Below, in pieces: positions 26,026 to 34,003 of a stretch of 50,650 nucleotides of DNA. This stretch comes from a virus, in IMG/VR virus record IMGVR_UViG_3300040811_000707, positions 1 through 50,650 of that record; one strand, 5' to 3'. The position numbers and the translations under genes are program-made. The first letter of the stretch is position 1. Each line of letters begins with the position of its first letter. Below the pieces are notes generated by a model. The model was not told the DNA's origin. It worked only from the letters and a program-made list of their open reading frames with translations, and did no database searches.

Positions 26026-27825
26026 ATGGCTTACTTCAAACGAGATCGTTTTAGCGGCATAGCCCCAGGGGTAGCCCCCAATCTTCTTGCGGAGCAGTTT
26101 GGCCAACAAGCCAAAAATATTGACTTTGAGTCAGGCTCTATTGTGCCGATAAAAACCGAAGGCAGCGCCGTATACACTTTTACTAATAACGGCGCACAAA
26201 AACAATCTTTTTACTACTACGAAAACAGCGTATCTAACGTCTGGCTTGGCTTTGATTCTGCTAATGTCAGCGTCGTTGAAGGGCCGATACCGGCAGATAC
26301 ATACGAGCGTTTGTATTGGACGGGTGAAGCGTACCCGAAGATGGGTGTACAAACGAGCATCTATGGGAACGGGGTAGCGCCCTTTCCCGAAGCGTCATAC
26401 CGTCTAGGAGTTCCAGCACCCGATAACCCCCCTTCAGTAACAAACACATCGGGCAACCTTGACGATACAGTCACACCAGACGACGTGTCTTATGTATATA
26501 CCTTTGTAACCGCCTACGGGGAAGAAGGCCCGCCTAGTGACCCAACCACTGCTCTTGAATTTACCCCGTCTACACAAACAAATACGATTAGTATCCCGTC
26601 GTATGGTGGCGTGTCAACCGCAATTAACTTTGCGAAAAAACGGGTCTACAGGTCGAATACTGGTTCGACAAATACGACTTTTCAATTTGTAGCCGAAGTA
26701 GCATACGCAACTACTTCAATTCCAGACAATCGTGCTGGTGCGACATTAGGGGAAGTGCTGCCATCTGAAACGTGGATTGGTCCGCCAGATGACAACACCA
26801 GTCTATACCCAGAGGGGCCTCTACAGGGGTTAACTCCTGTTGCGAACGGTATCTTTGCAGGGTTTACTGGCAAGCGGCTGTGTCTAAGTGAGCCTTACCT
26901 ACCGCACGCTTGGCCCATTTCATACCGGATTACACTAGAAGAAGACATCGTTGCAATTGGTACTACTGCAAACGGAGTCGTGTGCTTAACAAATGGCAAA
27001 CCTTATTTTGTAACAGGCGTTGATCCAAGCGCTATGACAGCGCTGCAAGTTGACCTTGCTCAGGCGTGCATAAATCGCAACTCTGTTGTGGATATGGGGG
27101 AGTACGTTCTTTACGCTGGGCCAGATGGCCTTTGTGCTGTTTCAGGTACGGAAGGGCGTGTAGTTACTAAGGGTCTTATTTCGCCTCAACAATGGCGCGA
27201 GGATTTTGCCGCGTCTAGTATTAAGGCTTTTAAACACGAAGGTACATACGTCGCGTTTTATGATGACTCTGGGGCTCACAAAGGCTGGGTATACGATCCT
27301 CGCGCTGACGAAGCGGCAATTTCTACGGTTACATCAACAAACACAATCTACGGCGGTTGGACCAACCCAAAAGATGGCGAGCTGTATTTACTTGACGCAG
27401 CGACAGCTGTTTCTAACCGACAAATTGTAAAATGGCGTGGAAATACTGGGACAACGTACTCGGATTACAAAAAGTGCGTTTGGAAATCTAAAAAAATCGT
27501 CTTGCCACAGCCTACTAGCATGGCATGGGTGTATATTTTAGCTGATGAGTATCCCACTGCTTTAAACGGAAGTTATGCGCGTTGTTTGCGTTTAAAGGTG
27601 TGGGCTGATGGCACAATGGTAGCCGAATACTACATCATTAAGTCCGGGTCTACTTTTTATCTAACGCCTAATGTTCCAGCTACCAGTTCTACTTCGACTA
27701 TGGCAGAACCCGTAGCTCGTTTGCCTGCAGTACAAGCTCGTGAGTGGGAGATTGAAATAGAGTCACATTATCCCGTGCGTGAATTGTGTATTGCTCAAAC
27801 GATGGATGAGTTAAAAGCAACATGA
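26026..27825 (+). CDS. Virion structural protein, podovirus tail family
   Basis: 599 residues. Begins RFSGIAPGVAPNLLAEQFGQ and QAKNIDFESGSIVPIK, a start shared by large structural proteins in many podoviruses that lack other annotation. A fibronectin-like segment sits near ~145-240 (VSYVYTFVTAYGEEGPPSDP), followed by repeated beta segments (GVVCLTNGKPYFVTGVDPS, VLYAGPDGLCAVSG) suggestive of a propeller. It likely forms part of the tail hub or nozzle. The stop overlaps the next start (ATGA). Confidence 0.65.
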   Translation: MAYFKRDRFSGIAPGVAPNLLAEQFGQQAKNIDFESGSIVPIKTEGSAVYTFTNNGAQKQSFYYYENSVSNVWLGFDSANVSVVEGPIPADTYERLYWTGEAYPKMGVQTSIYGNGVAPFPEASYRLGVPAPDNPPSVTNTSGNLDDTVTPDDVSYVYTFVTAYGEEGPPSDPTTALEFTPSTQTNTISIPSYGGVSTAINFAKKRVYRSNTGSTNTTFQFVAEVAYATTSIPDNRAGATLGEVLPSETWIGPPDDNTSLYPEGPLQGLTPVANGIFAGFTGKRLCLSEPYLPHAWPISYRITLEEDIVAIGTTANGVVCLTNGKPYFVTGVDPSAMTALQVDLAQACINRNSVVDMGEYVLYAGPDGLCAVSGTEGRVVTKGLISPQQWREDFAASSIKAFKHEGTYVAFYDDSGAHKGWVYDPRADEAAISTVTSTNTIYGGWTNPKDGELYLLDAATAVSNRQIVKWRGNTGTTYSDYKKCVWKSKKIVLPQPTSMAWVYILADEYPTALNGSYARCLRLKVWADGTMVAEYYIIKSGSTFYLTPNVPATSSTSTMAEPVARLPAVQAREWEIEIESHYPVRELCIAQTMDELKAT

Positions 27826-30593
27826 CCAACGGTCGTCGCAATCCGCGTACTAATTCTCCGACAAAGGTTCCGGGCATACCTAAGCCGCCTTCTGATGTGC
27901 CCGCCTCTTTACAGCGATACCTTAGTAACCTTGGAGAAGCGTTAGAAATACGTCTTGGTAGGAAAGGTGATGTCCGTGACAGAGCCATTACCTTACGTGA
28001 GTTAATAGAAAGCGGTCTTGCTGTAGACCTTGCTAACAATCCATATGACCCAAACAGGCCCGGCGGGGATTTTGGGTCTGATCCAGGTAACGGTGGTGGT
28101 GTTGAAACTCCAATAGCGCCTACTAATTTTACTGCTATAGGTGCCTTTTCAACTATAGCGATTAGTTGGGACTGGCCTGGGTATCAATATAATGGGCATA
28201 GTTACACTGAGATATGGCGTCATGATGCTGATGTTCTTAGTTTAGCGCAGCTTATCGGTATTAGTCCTGGCAGAGCGTATGTTGATTATGTTGGCGGTGG
28301 CGGGAGCTTTTATTACTGGGCACGCCACGTAAACGTAAACAGCGTAGAAGGGCCATATAACGCCAACGCTGGCACGTTCGCTGAAACACAGCCCGACGTT
28401 ACATTTTTGCTTGATTTACTAACTGACTCAATTACGAGCAGTCAGTTAGTACAGGCTTTAAGGGACCCTATTGCGTTAATCCCAAATCTAGAAACCTTTA
28501 CTGGATATACATCGACGTATAACGGCGATAGCTTGATTACGCGAATGGGTGCTGTCGAAACCGTGGCGGGAAATGCAGCTACCAGCGCACAACTCCAAGC
28601 GGAACAAACAGCGCGGGTTAATGCAGACTCGGCGCTTGCGTCAGACGTTCTGACAATACAAACCACTGTTTATAACGTAGATTCTAATGGCGACCCTGAT
28701 ACGACTAGCCCAAAGATTAGCGCGAGTGCCTTTAACGCTACTGTTGCAGAGGTGTTTCCTAACAGTAACACCGCTACTACTTCAAATATTTCTCAGCTTC
28801 AAACAGAAGTATTTGAGGCAGACGGTGTTACCAGCCGACTAGCGCAAAACTCGGTCGTAAGCACCATTTCACAAGACCTAGATAAGGTCGAGCAACAGTA
28901 CACAGTAAAGTTAAGCCAGACTTCGGCTAGTGGTAACACTTACATTACTGGTTACGGCCTTGCGACTGAAGATGTGGATGGTACGCCTACCTCTGCTTTT
29001 GTTGTAGCGGCAGACAAGTTTGCGGTTATTAATCCCGCTACTTACACCGGTGGTCAAACAAATACTCCTAATGCTACATATATGCCTTTTGCTGTTGTAA
29101 CTAGCGGTACAACATTGCAAGGGGAGAGCGTCCCGGCTGGCGTTTACATCGACACGGCTTTTATTAACAAAGGCCGCGTGCTTGATTTAATTGCGGGCAG
29201 CGTTGTTGCGGATTTTGTTCAAGCTACAGCAGCAATTTCTTCGCCTAATATCTACGGCGGAACATTTAATATTGGCTCAATTAACTATAACAGCTCTACT
29301 GACCCTAGAGACTGGACGGTGAGTGGGTCGAACCGGGTCAGTAATTTTTCTGTAGACGCTAACGGGATTATGCACTGCGAGGCCGCGCAGTTAAAAGCCG
29401 TCACGGTTTTAGCAGACGATGGAACGGTTTTGCTGGACGCAGGAGGAACCATTGTTGGAGGAGGGGCTAACATGATTCCCAATGGACAGCTTTATTCTGG
29501 CCCTAGCTCTCCTTCGACGTTTGTTTGGGGTGATGAAAATCCAAACACTGAAATTATTCCATTCTGGGAGGTTGCTGATTCAAACGTCGGCAATACTACG
29601 GGGAGTTACGTTTCGTATTGGACTTCAAATTTTGCCGGAGTCGTGCAGTTATTTTACGGCTCTACGTTTCGAATGCAGGAGTTTCTTCCGTGCGCCGAAG
29701 CTGAGGTGTATTATTTAGCTGTTGATAACTTTATGAACAATAACTCTTTGCAGTGGTCGGTGGCGGTTCAGTTTTCTAACTCAAGCAAAACATTCGTTAC
29801 GCAAACGTCTTTGTCTCCAACAAGCTCTCTTTGGGATGACCCTCCGGTTTCTTATGTTCAGGGGGTGGGAAGCCCTACAAACGGAACCAGATATAGCGTT
29901 GCTCAAATCACCGTCCCAAGTAATAGCAACATACGGTATATGCGCGTCCGGTTCAGTGGCGGATCATTTACTGGCACCTCTAACCACTATGTAAACATAA
30001 AATCGGTATATCTCAGCAAAGTCCCACCAGTTATTGGACCCAAGTATGCGTCCACATATATTCGCGACCTAGCGGTAGACACCCTTCAGATTGCCGGTAA
30101 TGCAGTAACGGTCCCGATAGGGCAGTCGAATGTTAATGTTGGTAATTGGGTTACTTGGTCTGGAACTAACTCTAACACAGGAACTGGCTTTTTCTGGGGA
30201 ACAGTAGCGAACACCGGAAGCGTCGGCGGAGTTACTGCAATACCGCTAAGCTGGACAAGCAACGACGTTCGGCCAGACGCGCTCACCATAACGGCTTGCG
30301 CTAATTTCCTTGGGCAATCTGGAAGCGCATGGAAGACAATTAGAGCCAGAATTGTTTACTCAACAAGCCCTAGCTTTACTAGCGCTACGCAGATACAAGT
30401 TGTCGGCGCTTCTCTTAGAACAGACTTTAGTACGACGCTTTCTGTAAACGCTACTTTGGATGCTTCTAGCTTAACCGCTAACACAAATTATTACTTTGCT
30501 TTACAGATGCATGGGAATGATCAGGGTGGAACGGGGCCAACTCCTTGGAAGATCGGACAAAATGGAATCAGCGTTTTGGCGGCTAAAAAATGA
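27822..30593 (+). CDS. Tail tip/host-specificity protein J-like
   Basis: 923 residues. A Pro-rich N-terminus is followed by a fibronectin type III-like domain (~100-185, PTNFTAIGAFSTIAISWDWP), then helical segments with QAEQTARVNADSALASDV and VAGNAATSAQ repeats, and AISSPNIYGGTFNIG, as in the C-terminal part of central fibre proteins of lambda J type (DUF1983-like). The final ~300 residues are beta-rich and probably contact the host or carry the next protein. It overlaps both neighbours by ATGA. The J-like label rests on domain style. Confidence 0.6.
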   Translation: MTNGRRNPRTNSPTKVPGIPKPPSDVPASLQRYLSNLGEALEIRLGRKGDVRDRAITLRELIESGLAVDLANNPYDPNRPGGDFGSDPGNGGGVETPIAPTNFTAIGAFSTIAISWDWPGYQYNGHSYTEIWRHDADVLSLAQLIGISPGRAYVDYVGGGGSFYYWARHVNVNSVEGPYNANAGTFAETQPDVTFLLDLLTDSITSSQLVQALRDPIALIPNLETFTGYTSTYNGDSLITRMGAVETVAGNAATSAQLQAEQTARVNADSALASDVLTIQTTVYNVDSNGDPDTTSPKISASAFNATVAEVFPNSNTATTSNISQLQTEVFEADGVTSRLAQNSVVSTISQDLDKVEQQYTVKLSQTSASGNTYITGYGLATEDVDGTPTSAFVVAADKFAVINPATYTGGQTNTPNATYMPFAVVTSGTTLQGESVPAGVYIDTAFINKGRVLDLIAGSVVADFVQATAAISSPNIYGGTFNIGSINYNSSTDPRDWTVSGSNRVSNFSVDANGIMHCEAAQLKAVTVLADDGTVLLDAGGTIVGGGANMIPNGQLYSGPSSPSTFVWGDENPNTEIIPFWEVADSNVGNTTGSYVSYWTSNFAGVVQLFYGSTFRMQEFLPCAEAEVYYLAVDNFMNNNSLQWSVAVQFSNSSKTFVTQTSLSPTSSLWDDPPVSYVQGVGSPTNGTRYSVAQITVPSNSNIRYMRVRFSGGSFTGTSNHYVNIKSVYLSKVPPVIGPKYASTYIRDLAVDTLQIAGNAVTVPIGQSNVNVGNWVTWSGTNSNTGTGFFWGTVANTGSVGGVTAIPLSWTSNDVRPDALTITACANFLGQSGSAWKTIRARIVYSTSPSFTSATQIQVVGASLRTDFSTTLSVNATLDASSLTANTNYYFALQMHGNDQGGTGPTPWKIGQNGISVLAAKK

Positions 30594-31159
30594 GCACCTT
30601 AATTTCGTTTGACGAAACCGGAAAAATCGTCGGCTGCGGGGTGGGGCCACGAAACATTCTTGAAGAGGCGGTTGCTTCCTCTGCGTTTGCGGTTATTTAT
30701 GATGGGTCAGATGCCTCAGAAGAAACTCATTACGTTGAAGACGGAACGATAGTTGAGAAGCCGTCAAAACCGTCAGACGAGCATATATTTGACTACGCCT
30801 CAAAGCAGTGGGTTTATGACTTTACCCAGCATAGAGCCGAAAAATGGGCTGAAGTTAAGCAAGCCAGAAGCGCAGAAGAGTTCGGTACATTTGACTGGAA
30901 TGGTCATACGTTTGACTGCGACGAGGTTAGTCAGCGGCGTATCCAGGGAGCGGTACAGCTTGCTGCTTTGGACTCTACTGTTACTATGGATTGGACGCTA
31001 GCAGACAACACCGTCCAGACATTTAATGCTACGGAATTACAGCAGATTGGCCAGGCGCTTGCTGCACACGTCAACGCATGTCATGTCAAAGGCCGAGAGA
31101 AACGTGCTGCTATTGATGCTGCGACCACTGAAGCTGAGCTTGACGCAATCACTTGGTAA
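30590..31159 (+). CDS. Tail fibre-linked protein with DUF4376-like domain
   Basis: 189 residues. The C-terminal half has KWAEVKQARSAEEFGTFDWN, TFDCDEVSQRRIQGAVQLA and MDWTLADNTVQTFNATELQQ (in separate blocks), matching the DUF4376 pattern of SQxxIxxA then W-x-x-x-D/N-N. This domain is usually found at the end of phage fibre genes and may be a fibre tip or assembly partner. It is the last late gene; attP begins at its stop. Confidence 0.72.
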   Translation: MSTLISFDETGKIVGCGVGPRNILEEAVASSAFAVIYDGSDASEETHYVEDGTIVEKPSKPSDEHIFDYASKQWVYDFTQHRAEKWAEVKQARSAEEFGTFDWNGHTFDCDEVSQRRIQGAVQLAALDSTVTMDWTLADNTVQTFNATELQQIGQALAAHVNACHVKGREKRAAIDAATTEAELDAITW

Positions 31160-31181
31160 TGACGCAGTTTTTGACGCAGTT
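31160..31181 (+). repeat. Integrase arm-type repeats, left pair
   Basis: Two direct copies of TGACGCAGTT (31160-31169, 31172-31181), 12 bases apart. A further partial copy (TGACGCAATC, 31141-31150) lies in the end of the preceding gene. They match the right pair at 31364-31384 except for one base, and flank the tRNA-like core, as expected for arm sites bound by the N-terminal domain of a tyrosine integrase. Confidence 0.7.
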
Positions 31182-31201
31182 CATGTCGAACCATGTCTAA
31201 A

Positions 31202-31250
31202 TAAGTAGAAAACGGCTGTATCTGAAAGATACCTAAGTAGCAGAAAGTAG
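31202..31250 (+). promoter_or_regulatory. AAGTAG repeats and hairpin, possible excisionase/IHF region
   Basis: TAAGTAG occurs at 31202-31208 and 31234-31240 and AAAGTAG at 31244-31250. Between them is a perfect 6-bp inverted repeat GTATCT-GAA-AGATAC (31218-31232). Their place between the left arm sites and the core fits excisionase or bending-protein sites of an attP. This is inferred from position only. Confidence 0.35.
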
Positions 31251-31274
31251 AACTAAATCAGTCGATTACGGTCA

Positions 31275-31294
31275 GATTCCGACCCGAGCCTCCA
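31275..31294 (+). other. attP core, tRNA-Cys 3'-end-like
   Basis: GATTCCGACCCGAGCCTCCA reads as the 3' end of a bacterial tRNA: end of the T loop, T-stem strand, a 7-base acceptor strand CCGAGCC, then T at the discriminator position and CCA. U73 is found in tRNA-Cys and tRNA-Gly; the GCCTCCA ending is typical of gammaproteobacterial tRNA-Cys. The upstream part (no GGCTCGG 5' acceptor, no anticodon arm) shows it is not a full tRNA gene. It lies ~100 bases before the integrase, between arm repeats. Confidence 0.7.
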
Positions 31295-31363
31295 TCAAAA
31301 ACGGCACTTGTAAGTGACTGTTTTACAGACATAAAAAATCTTGCTATCGTTTTTCTCGTGCAA

Positions 31364-31384
31364 TGACGCACTTTTGACGCACTT
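31364..31384 (+). repeat. Integrase arm-type repeats, right pair
   Basis: Two direct copies of TGACGCACTT (31364-31373 and 31375-31384), 11 bases apart, ending 12 bases before the integrase start. With the left pair they bracket the attP core. Binding here could also repress the integrase promoter. Confidence 0.7.
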
Positions 31385-31396
31385 CATGAGGAAGCT

Positions 31397-32452
31397 ATGG
31401 CATCAATCCGCAATCGGAACGGGCGGTTTTACGCTGAGGTTCGCAAGGCTGGGCACCCAGCGGTCAGCAAAACTTTTAATACAAAGACCGAGGCTCGTCA
31501 GTGGGCTAAGCGTATAGAGGCGGACATCGAGTCCGGCGCTTTGCTGGCTCGAAAGAAAAAATCTGACAAGAAGACGACGTTTGGGCAGCTGATCGATCGT
31601 TACATTGACGAAGTCCACCCCCTGAACAATTTTTGCGACTCTAAGATCGCGACCTACCGTCTGACGCAACGCGATATTGGTCACTACAAGCTGCACGAAG
31701 TTACGATCGAGAATGTGTTGGCTTACGGCCGTCAACGCAGACTTGGTACAGACGACAGGAAAGGCGTCGCCAGGAGTACGCTTAACACTCAATTGCAGTA
31801 CATGGCGGAGCTCGTCGAGTTTGCTCGCATATCATGGGGCATGCCTTTTGAGACAAACCCCGTGAGAGACGCGCGCTACGCCCTCGCTAAGATGAAGTTG
31901 GTGGGTCCTAGTCGCAAGCGTGCACGGAGGCTCGGCTCTGGTGAGTACGAAAAGCTTATGGAAGCAGCCAAAGGGCACTGGATCTCACACTTCATTGTTA
32001 TTGCCGTCCACAACGCTATGCGTCTGGGAGAGATTCATCGGCAGACGTGGGAAGACGTGGACTTTGAAAAGCGCACATTAACTATTCGGGATCGCAAAGA
32101 CCCTAATGAGAAAGAGGGCAACGATGAAACAATCCCCATGTTCCATGAGACATGGACCCTGCTTCATGGTTTATGGTTGTGCAGCAAGCAGCGCGGAAGA
32201 GTCTTCTGTCAGGTTGCTACTGCTGGTGCTGTGTCAGATAAGTTTGCGGATGTAGCACAGCTGGCGGGCTGCGGAGATTTGCATTTTCATGATCTTCGAC
32301 ATGAAGCATGCAGTCGGTTGTTTGAGAGTGGTCTGTCTATAGAGCAAGTATCGCTGGTGTCTGGACATAAGTCCTGGGACACCTTGAAGCGCTACACTCA
32401 ATTACGACCTGGAGAAGTGTTGGCTGCTAAAGAGCAGACGGTGGGTAGTTAG
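31397..32452 (+). CDS. int: Tyrosine integrase
   Basis: 351 residues, Shine-Dalgarno GAGGAA. An N-terminal AP2-like arm-binding region (~1-45, IRNRNGRFYAEVRKAGHPAV), a core-binding domain (~60-150) and a catalytic domain with all expected residues: Arg209 (HNAMRLGEIH), a beta-hairpin Lys (~234), His298 and Arg301 (HDLRHEA), His324 (SGHKSWDT) and Tyr333 (LKRYTQL). It integrates and, with an excisionase, excises the phage at attP. Its 3' end converges with and overlaps the leftward gene at 32427 by 26 bases. Confidence 0.95.
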   Translation: MASIRNRNGRFYAEVRKAGHPAVSKTFNTKTEARQWAKRIEADIESGALLARKKKSDKKTTFGQLIDRYIDEVHPLNNFCDSKIATYRLTQRDIGHYKLHEVTIENVLAYGRQRRLGTDDRKGVARSTLNTQLQYMAELVEFARISWGMPFETNPVRDARYALAKMKLVGPSRKRARRLGSGEYEKLMEAAKGHWISHFIVIAVHNAMRLGEIHRQTWEDVDFEKRTLTIRDRKDPNEKEGNDETIPMFHETWTLLHGLWLCSKQRGRVFCQVATAGAVSDKFADVAQLAGCGDLHFHDLRHEACSRLFESGLSIEQVSLVSGHKSWDTLKRYTQLRPGEVLAAKEQTVGS

Positions 32453-32645
32453 TAATTTTGGATTCCAAGTAACTAGCTACCTCGGGTGTGGGGAATAAGT
32501 ATTTTTTTCCGTGCTTGATGTGCGGCACATCAAGTTTGCCCCGATAAATTTGTTGGTAAATTGATTTAGGCTCAAGCTTAAACAGCTCAGCTACTTCTGG
32601 CAGGTCCATGAGTGGACCGTATTTTTGTATTAGTATTTGTTCCAT
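32427..32645 (-). CDS. Excisionase-like HTH protein
   Basis: 72 residues from ATG 32645 (GAGG upstream; a GTG just before is also possible). MDLPEVAELFKLEPKSIYQQIYRGKL gives, in part, a MerR/AlpA-type winged-helix DNA-binding motif (DLPEVAELF then SIYQQI), followed by a wing (DVPHIKHGKKYLFPTPEV). Its position next to the integrase fits an excisionase directing recombination. It is the last gene of the early transcript, so it would be made on the lytic path. Alternative: a small transcription regulator. Confidence 0.65.
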   Translation of the reverse strand: MEQILIQKYGPLMDLPEVAELFKLEPKSIYQQIYRGKLDVPHIKHGKKYLFPTPEVASYLESKITNYPPSAL

Positions 32646-32699
32646 CACAACGACCTCTTTCCTGAATGACCGAAACCGTCAATACAATTATCTAGCATG

Positions 32700-32930
32700 T
32701 TAAGACCCATCTGCTTTCTTCTGGGCGTTTATTAGTTTTTCTAAGTACCACTTAGCCTTTTGTAAATCTTCAAGAGGTTTACCTTTGTATTGGTAACGCC
32801 ATAGGTACTTCATGCAGTTGCCTTTTAGATAGCCCTGCCACTCAGCAAAAGACATAGACGCCTCGATTGCAGTGATGCACTCGATGCTGCCGTTGTTGTA
32901 GTGGGGAGGGCGCTGAACTGCGTCTGACAT
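32700..32930 (-). CDS. DUF3310 protein
   Basis: 76 residues with RPPHYNNGSIECITAIEASM and GNCMKYLWRYQYKGKPLEDL, then KAKWYLEKLI, the full signature of DUF3310, a small helical domain widespread in phages and loosely linked to nucleotide metabolism. No catalysis is established. The Shine-Dalgarno GAGG precedes ATG. The ATTAG palindrome at 32950 lies 20 bases upstream of the start. Confidence 0.9.
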   Translation of the reverse strand: MSDAVQRPPHYNNGSIECITAIEASMSFAEWQGYLKGNCMKYLWRYQYKGKPLEDLQKAKWYLEKLINAQKKADGS

Positions 32931-32949
32931 TGCTACCTCATGTAGATCT

Positions 32950-32964
32950 ATTAGAAAGGCTAAT
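32950..32964 (-). promoter_or_regulatory. ATTAG-N5-CTAAT palindrome, copy B
   Basis: ATTAG CCTTT CTAAT when read in the direction of transcription, centred 27 bases before the DUF3310 start and just after the repressor gene. It is the only copy whose spacer does not end in A. Candidate operator or RNA hairpin. Confidence 0.7.
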
Positions 32965-32971
32965 ATGCAAA

Positions 32972-32995
32972 CATTACCAAAAATTTTTGCTAATG
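32972..32995. promoter_or_regulatory. 24-bp AT-rich near-perfect palindrome
   Basis: CATTAcCAAAAA | TTTTTGcTAATG, with one mismatched pair. It sits between the repressor stop (33001) and copy B of the ATTAG palindrome. As DNA it could bind the repressor; as RNA it would be a terminator-like stem without a loop. Its outer arms (CATTA/TAATG) resemble the half site of the dispersed palindrome in opposite order. Confidence 0.45.
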
Positions 32996-33000
32996 CAAGA

Positions 33001-33597
33001 CTAGTTAATTAAATATGAGACGATTGGGAGTAGTTTTGTATCTAGTTGATTTTTGGGTGTTTTATCGCCCCATTCAACGACTTCTAAACAGTTGCTTTTT
33101 TTCTTTTTGATTATTAGCCACTGGGGAGTACGACTACCTGTTCTAAGTTTTGGTTTAGGGCATTTTATTAAGTCGTAGCATAGTATTAGTTGGCCCGCAT
33201 AGCCGATCGGCGGTAAGTCTTTTTCGAGTCTGACGCCGCATACGGCTTGGTATTGTTCGTCAAATACAGATCCAATAACGCGTCGCCGATATTGTGCTTC
33301 TTCGCTGATACGTAAAGTTCCGCCATGTACCCAAGTAACAGGCACGCGGAACCGCTCTGCTTCTACGGGATTATAGTTTGGATCAATTTCGTGGGGATCA
33401 ACTTCTAAAAAGTTAGCGAGCTTAGCGACGGCGTCAGCATGTAGCTCTGTAAGATTATTTAGGTATTGACTAAACGCGCCTTGGGTCCAGCCTAGTTTTT
33501 TGGCTGCTTGTACTTGCGTGACTTCGAATTTGTCTTTTTTGGTGTCCCATATTTTTCGAAGGTTACGAACTGCAATTGGTAAGTTTTTTGTTGCCAC
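33001..33597 (-). CDS. CI-like HTH repressor, no autocleavage motif
   Basis: 198 residues from GTG 33597 (AGAGGA 8 bases upstream). An XRE-type helix-turn-helix is clear at ~26-50 (VTQVQAAKKLGWTQGAFSQY). The C-terminal part (~75-198, beta-rich; PPIGYAGQLILCYD) resembles the S24/LexA-like barrel of lambdoid repressors, but I see no Ala-Gly cleavage site or GDSM serine motif, so RecA-driven cleavage is unlikely. It is co-oriented with and overlaps (35 bases) the nuclease gene upstream, so it is read from the early transcript, an unusual position for a lysogeny repressor. Confidence 0.72.
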   Translation of the reverse strand: MATKNLPIAVRNLRKIWDTKKDKFEVTQVQAAKKLGWTQGAFSQYLNNLTELHADAVAKLANFLEVDPHEIDPNYNPVEAERFRVPVTWVHGGTLRISEEAQYRRRVIGSVFDEQYQAVCGVRLEKDLPPIGYAGQLILCYDLIKCPKPKLRTGSRTPQWLIIKKKKSNCLEVVEWGDKTPKNQLDTKLLPIVSYLIN

Positions 33598-33997
33598 GGG
33601 TATATCCTCTTGATATTACGTGACTCTCTATCCAATTAGCAGTTAATTGAAAGGAAAGCGCTTCATCTTGAAGCTGAGTTTTTGTCATGCCTTTAAAAAG
33701 CTGGGGATCTGTCACAACCACTGCTGACCGCTCATAACCGACAATTACCACAGCTAATTGTCCGCACATTTGGGCTTTTGTCAACCAGGCTATCTGTAAT
33801 TGTGATAAGCCAAAGGTGACAACCGTAGTGCTTCTTTTGGGCAATGTGACATATTTGTACTCAACCCAAAGGGAACCAGCGGGTCCCATATAAAAAGCGT
33901 CAGGGACGCCGCCGGTATAGGTATCGTGGATTTTCCAGCGATACACTTCAGGTGAGAGATGCCGATGCACGGCTTTAATAAAACCGTGCTCGTTCAT
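33563..33997 (-). CDS. VRR-NUC-type nuclease
   Basis: 144 residues, Shine-Dalgarno AAGGA. Shows the PD-(D/E)xK pattern of the VRR-NUC family: GGVPDAF (Asp33), WVEYK (Glu46, Lys48) and a Gln-rich helix LSQLQIAWL. Stand-alone phage VRR-NUC proteins are thought to resolve branched DNA such as Holliday or replication forks. It sits with recombination and replication genes. It overlaps the repressor start by 35 bases. Confidence 0.85.
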   Translation of the reverse strand: MNEHGFIKAVHRHLSPEVYRWKIHDTYTGGVPDAFYMGPAGSLWVEYKYVTLPKRSTTVVTFGLSQLQIAWLTKAQMCGQLAVVIVGYERSAVVVTDPQLFKGMTKTQLQDEALSFQLTANWIESHVISRGYTRGNKKLTNCSS

Positions 33998-34003
33998 GCA
34001 TCC

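Noticed and set aside
25630-31159. CRISPR array or diversity-generating retroelement near the fibre genes
   Set aside because: No regularly spaced repeats, no reverse transcriptase and no template/variable repeat pair were seen.
31202-31300. A complete tRNA gene ending at the CCA at 31294
   Set aside because: The 3' end is tRNA-like, but no matching 5' acceptor strand (GGCTCGG), D arm or anticodon arm is found upstream. It fits an attP core better.
32731-32745. ATTAG-TTTTT-CTAAG, a 9-of-10 match to the dispersed palindrome
   Set aside because: It lies deep inside the DUF3310 gene, away from any start, and has a mismatch; taken as chance.
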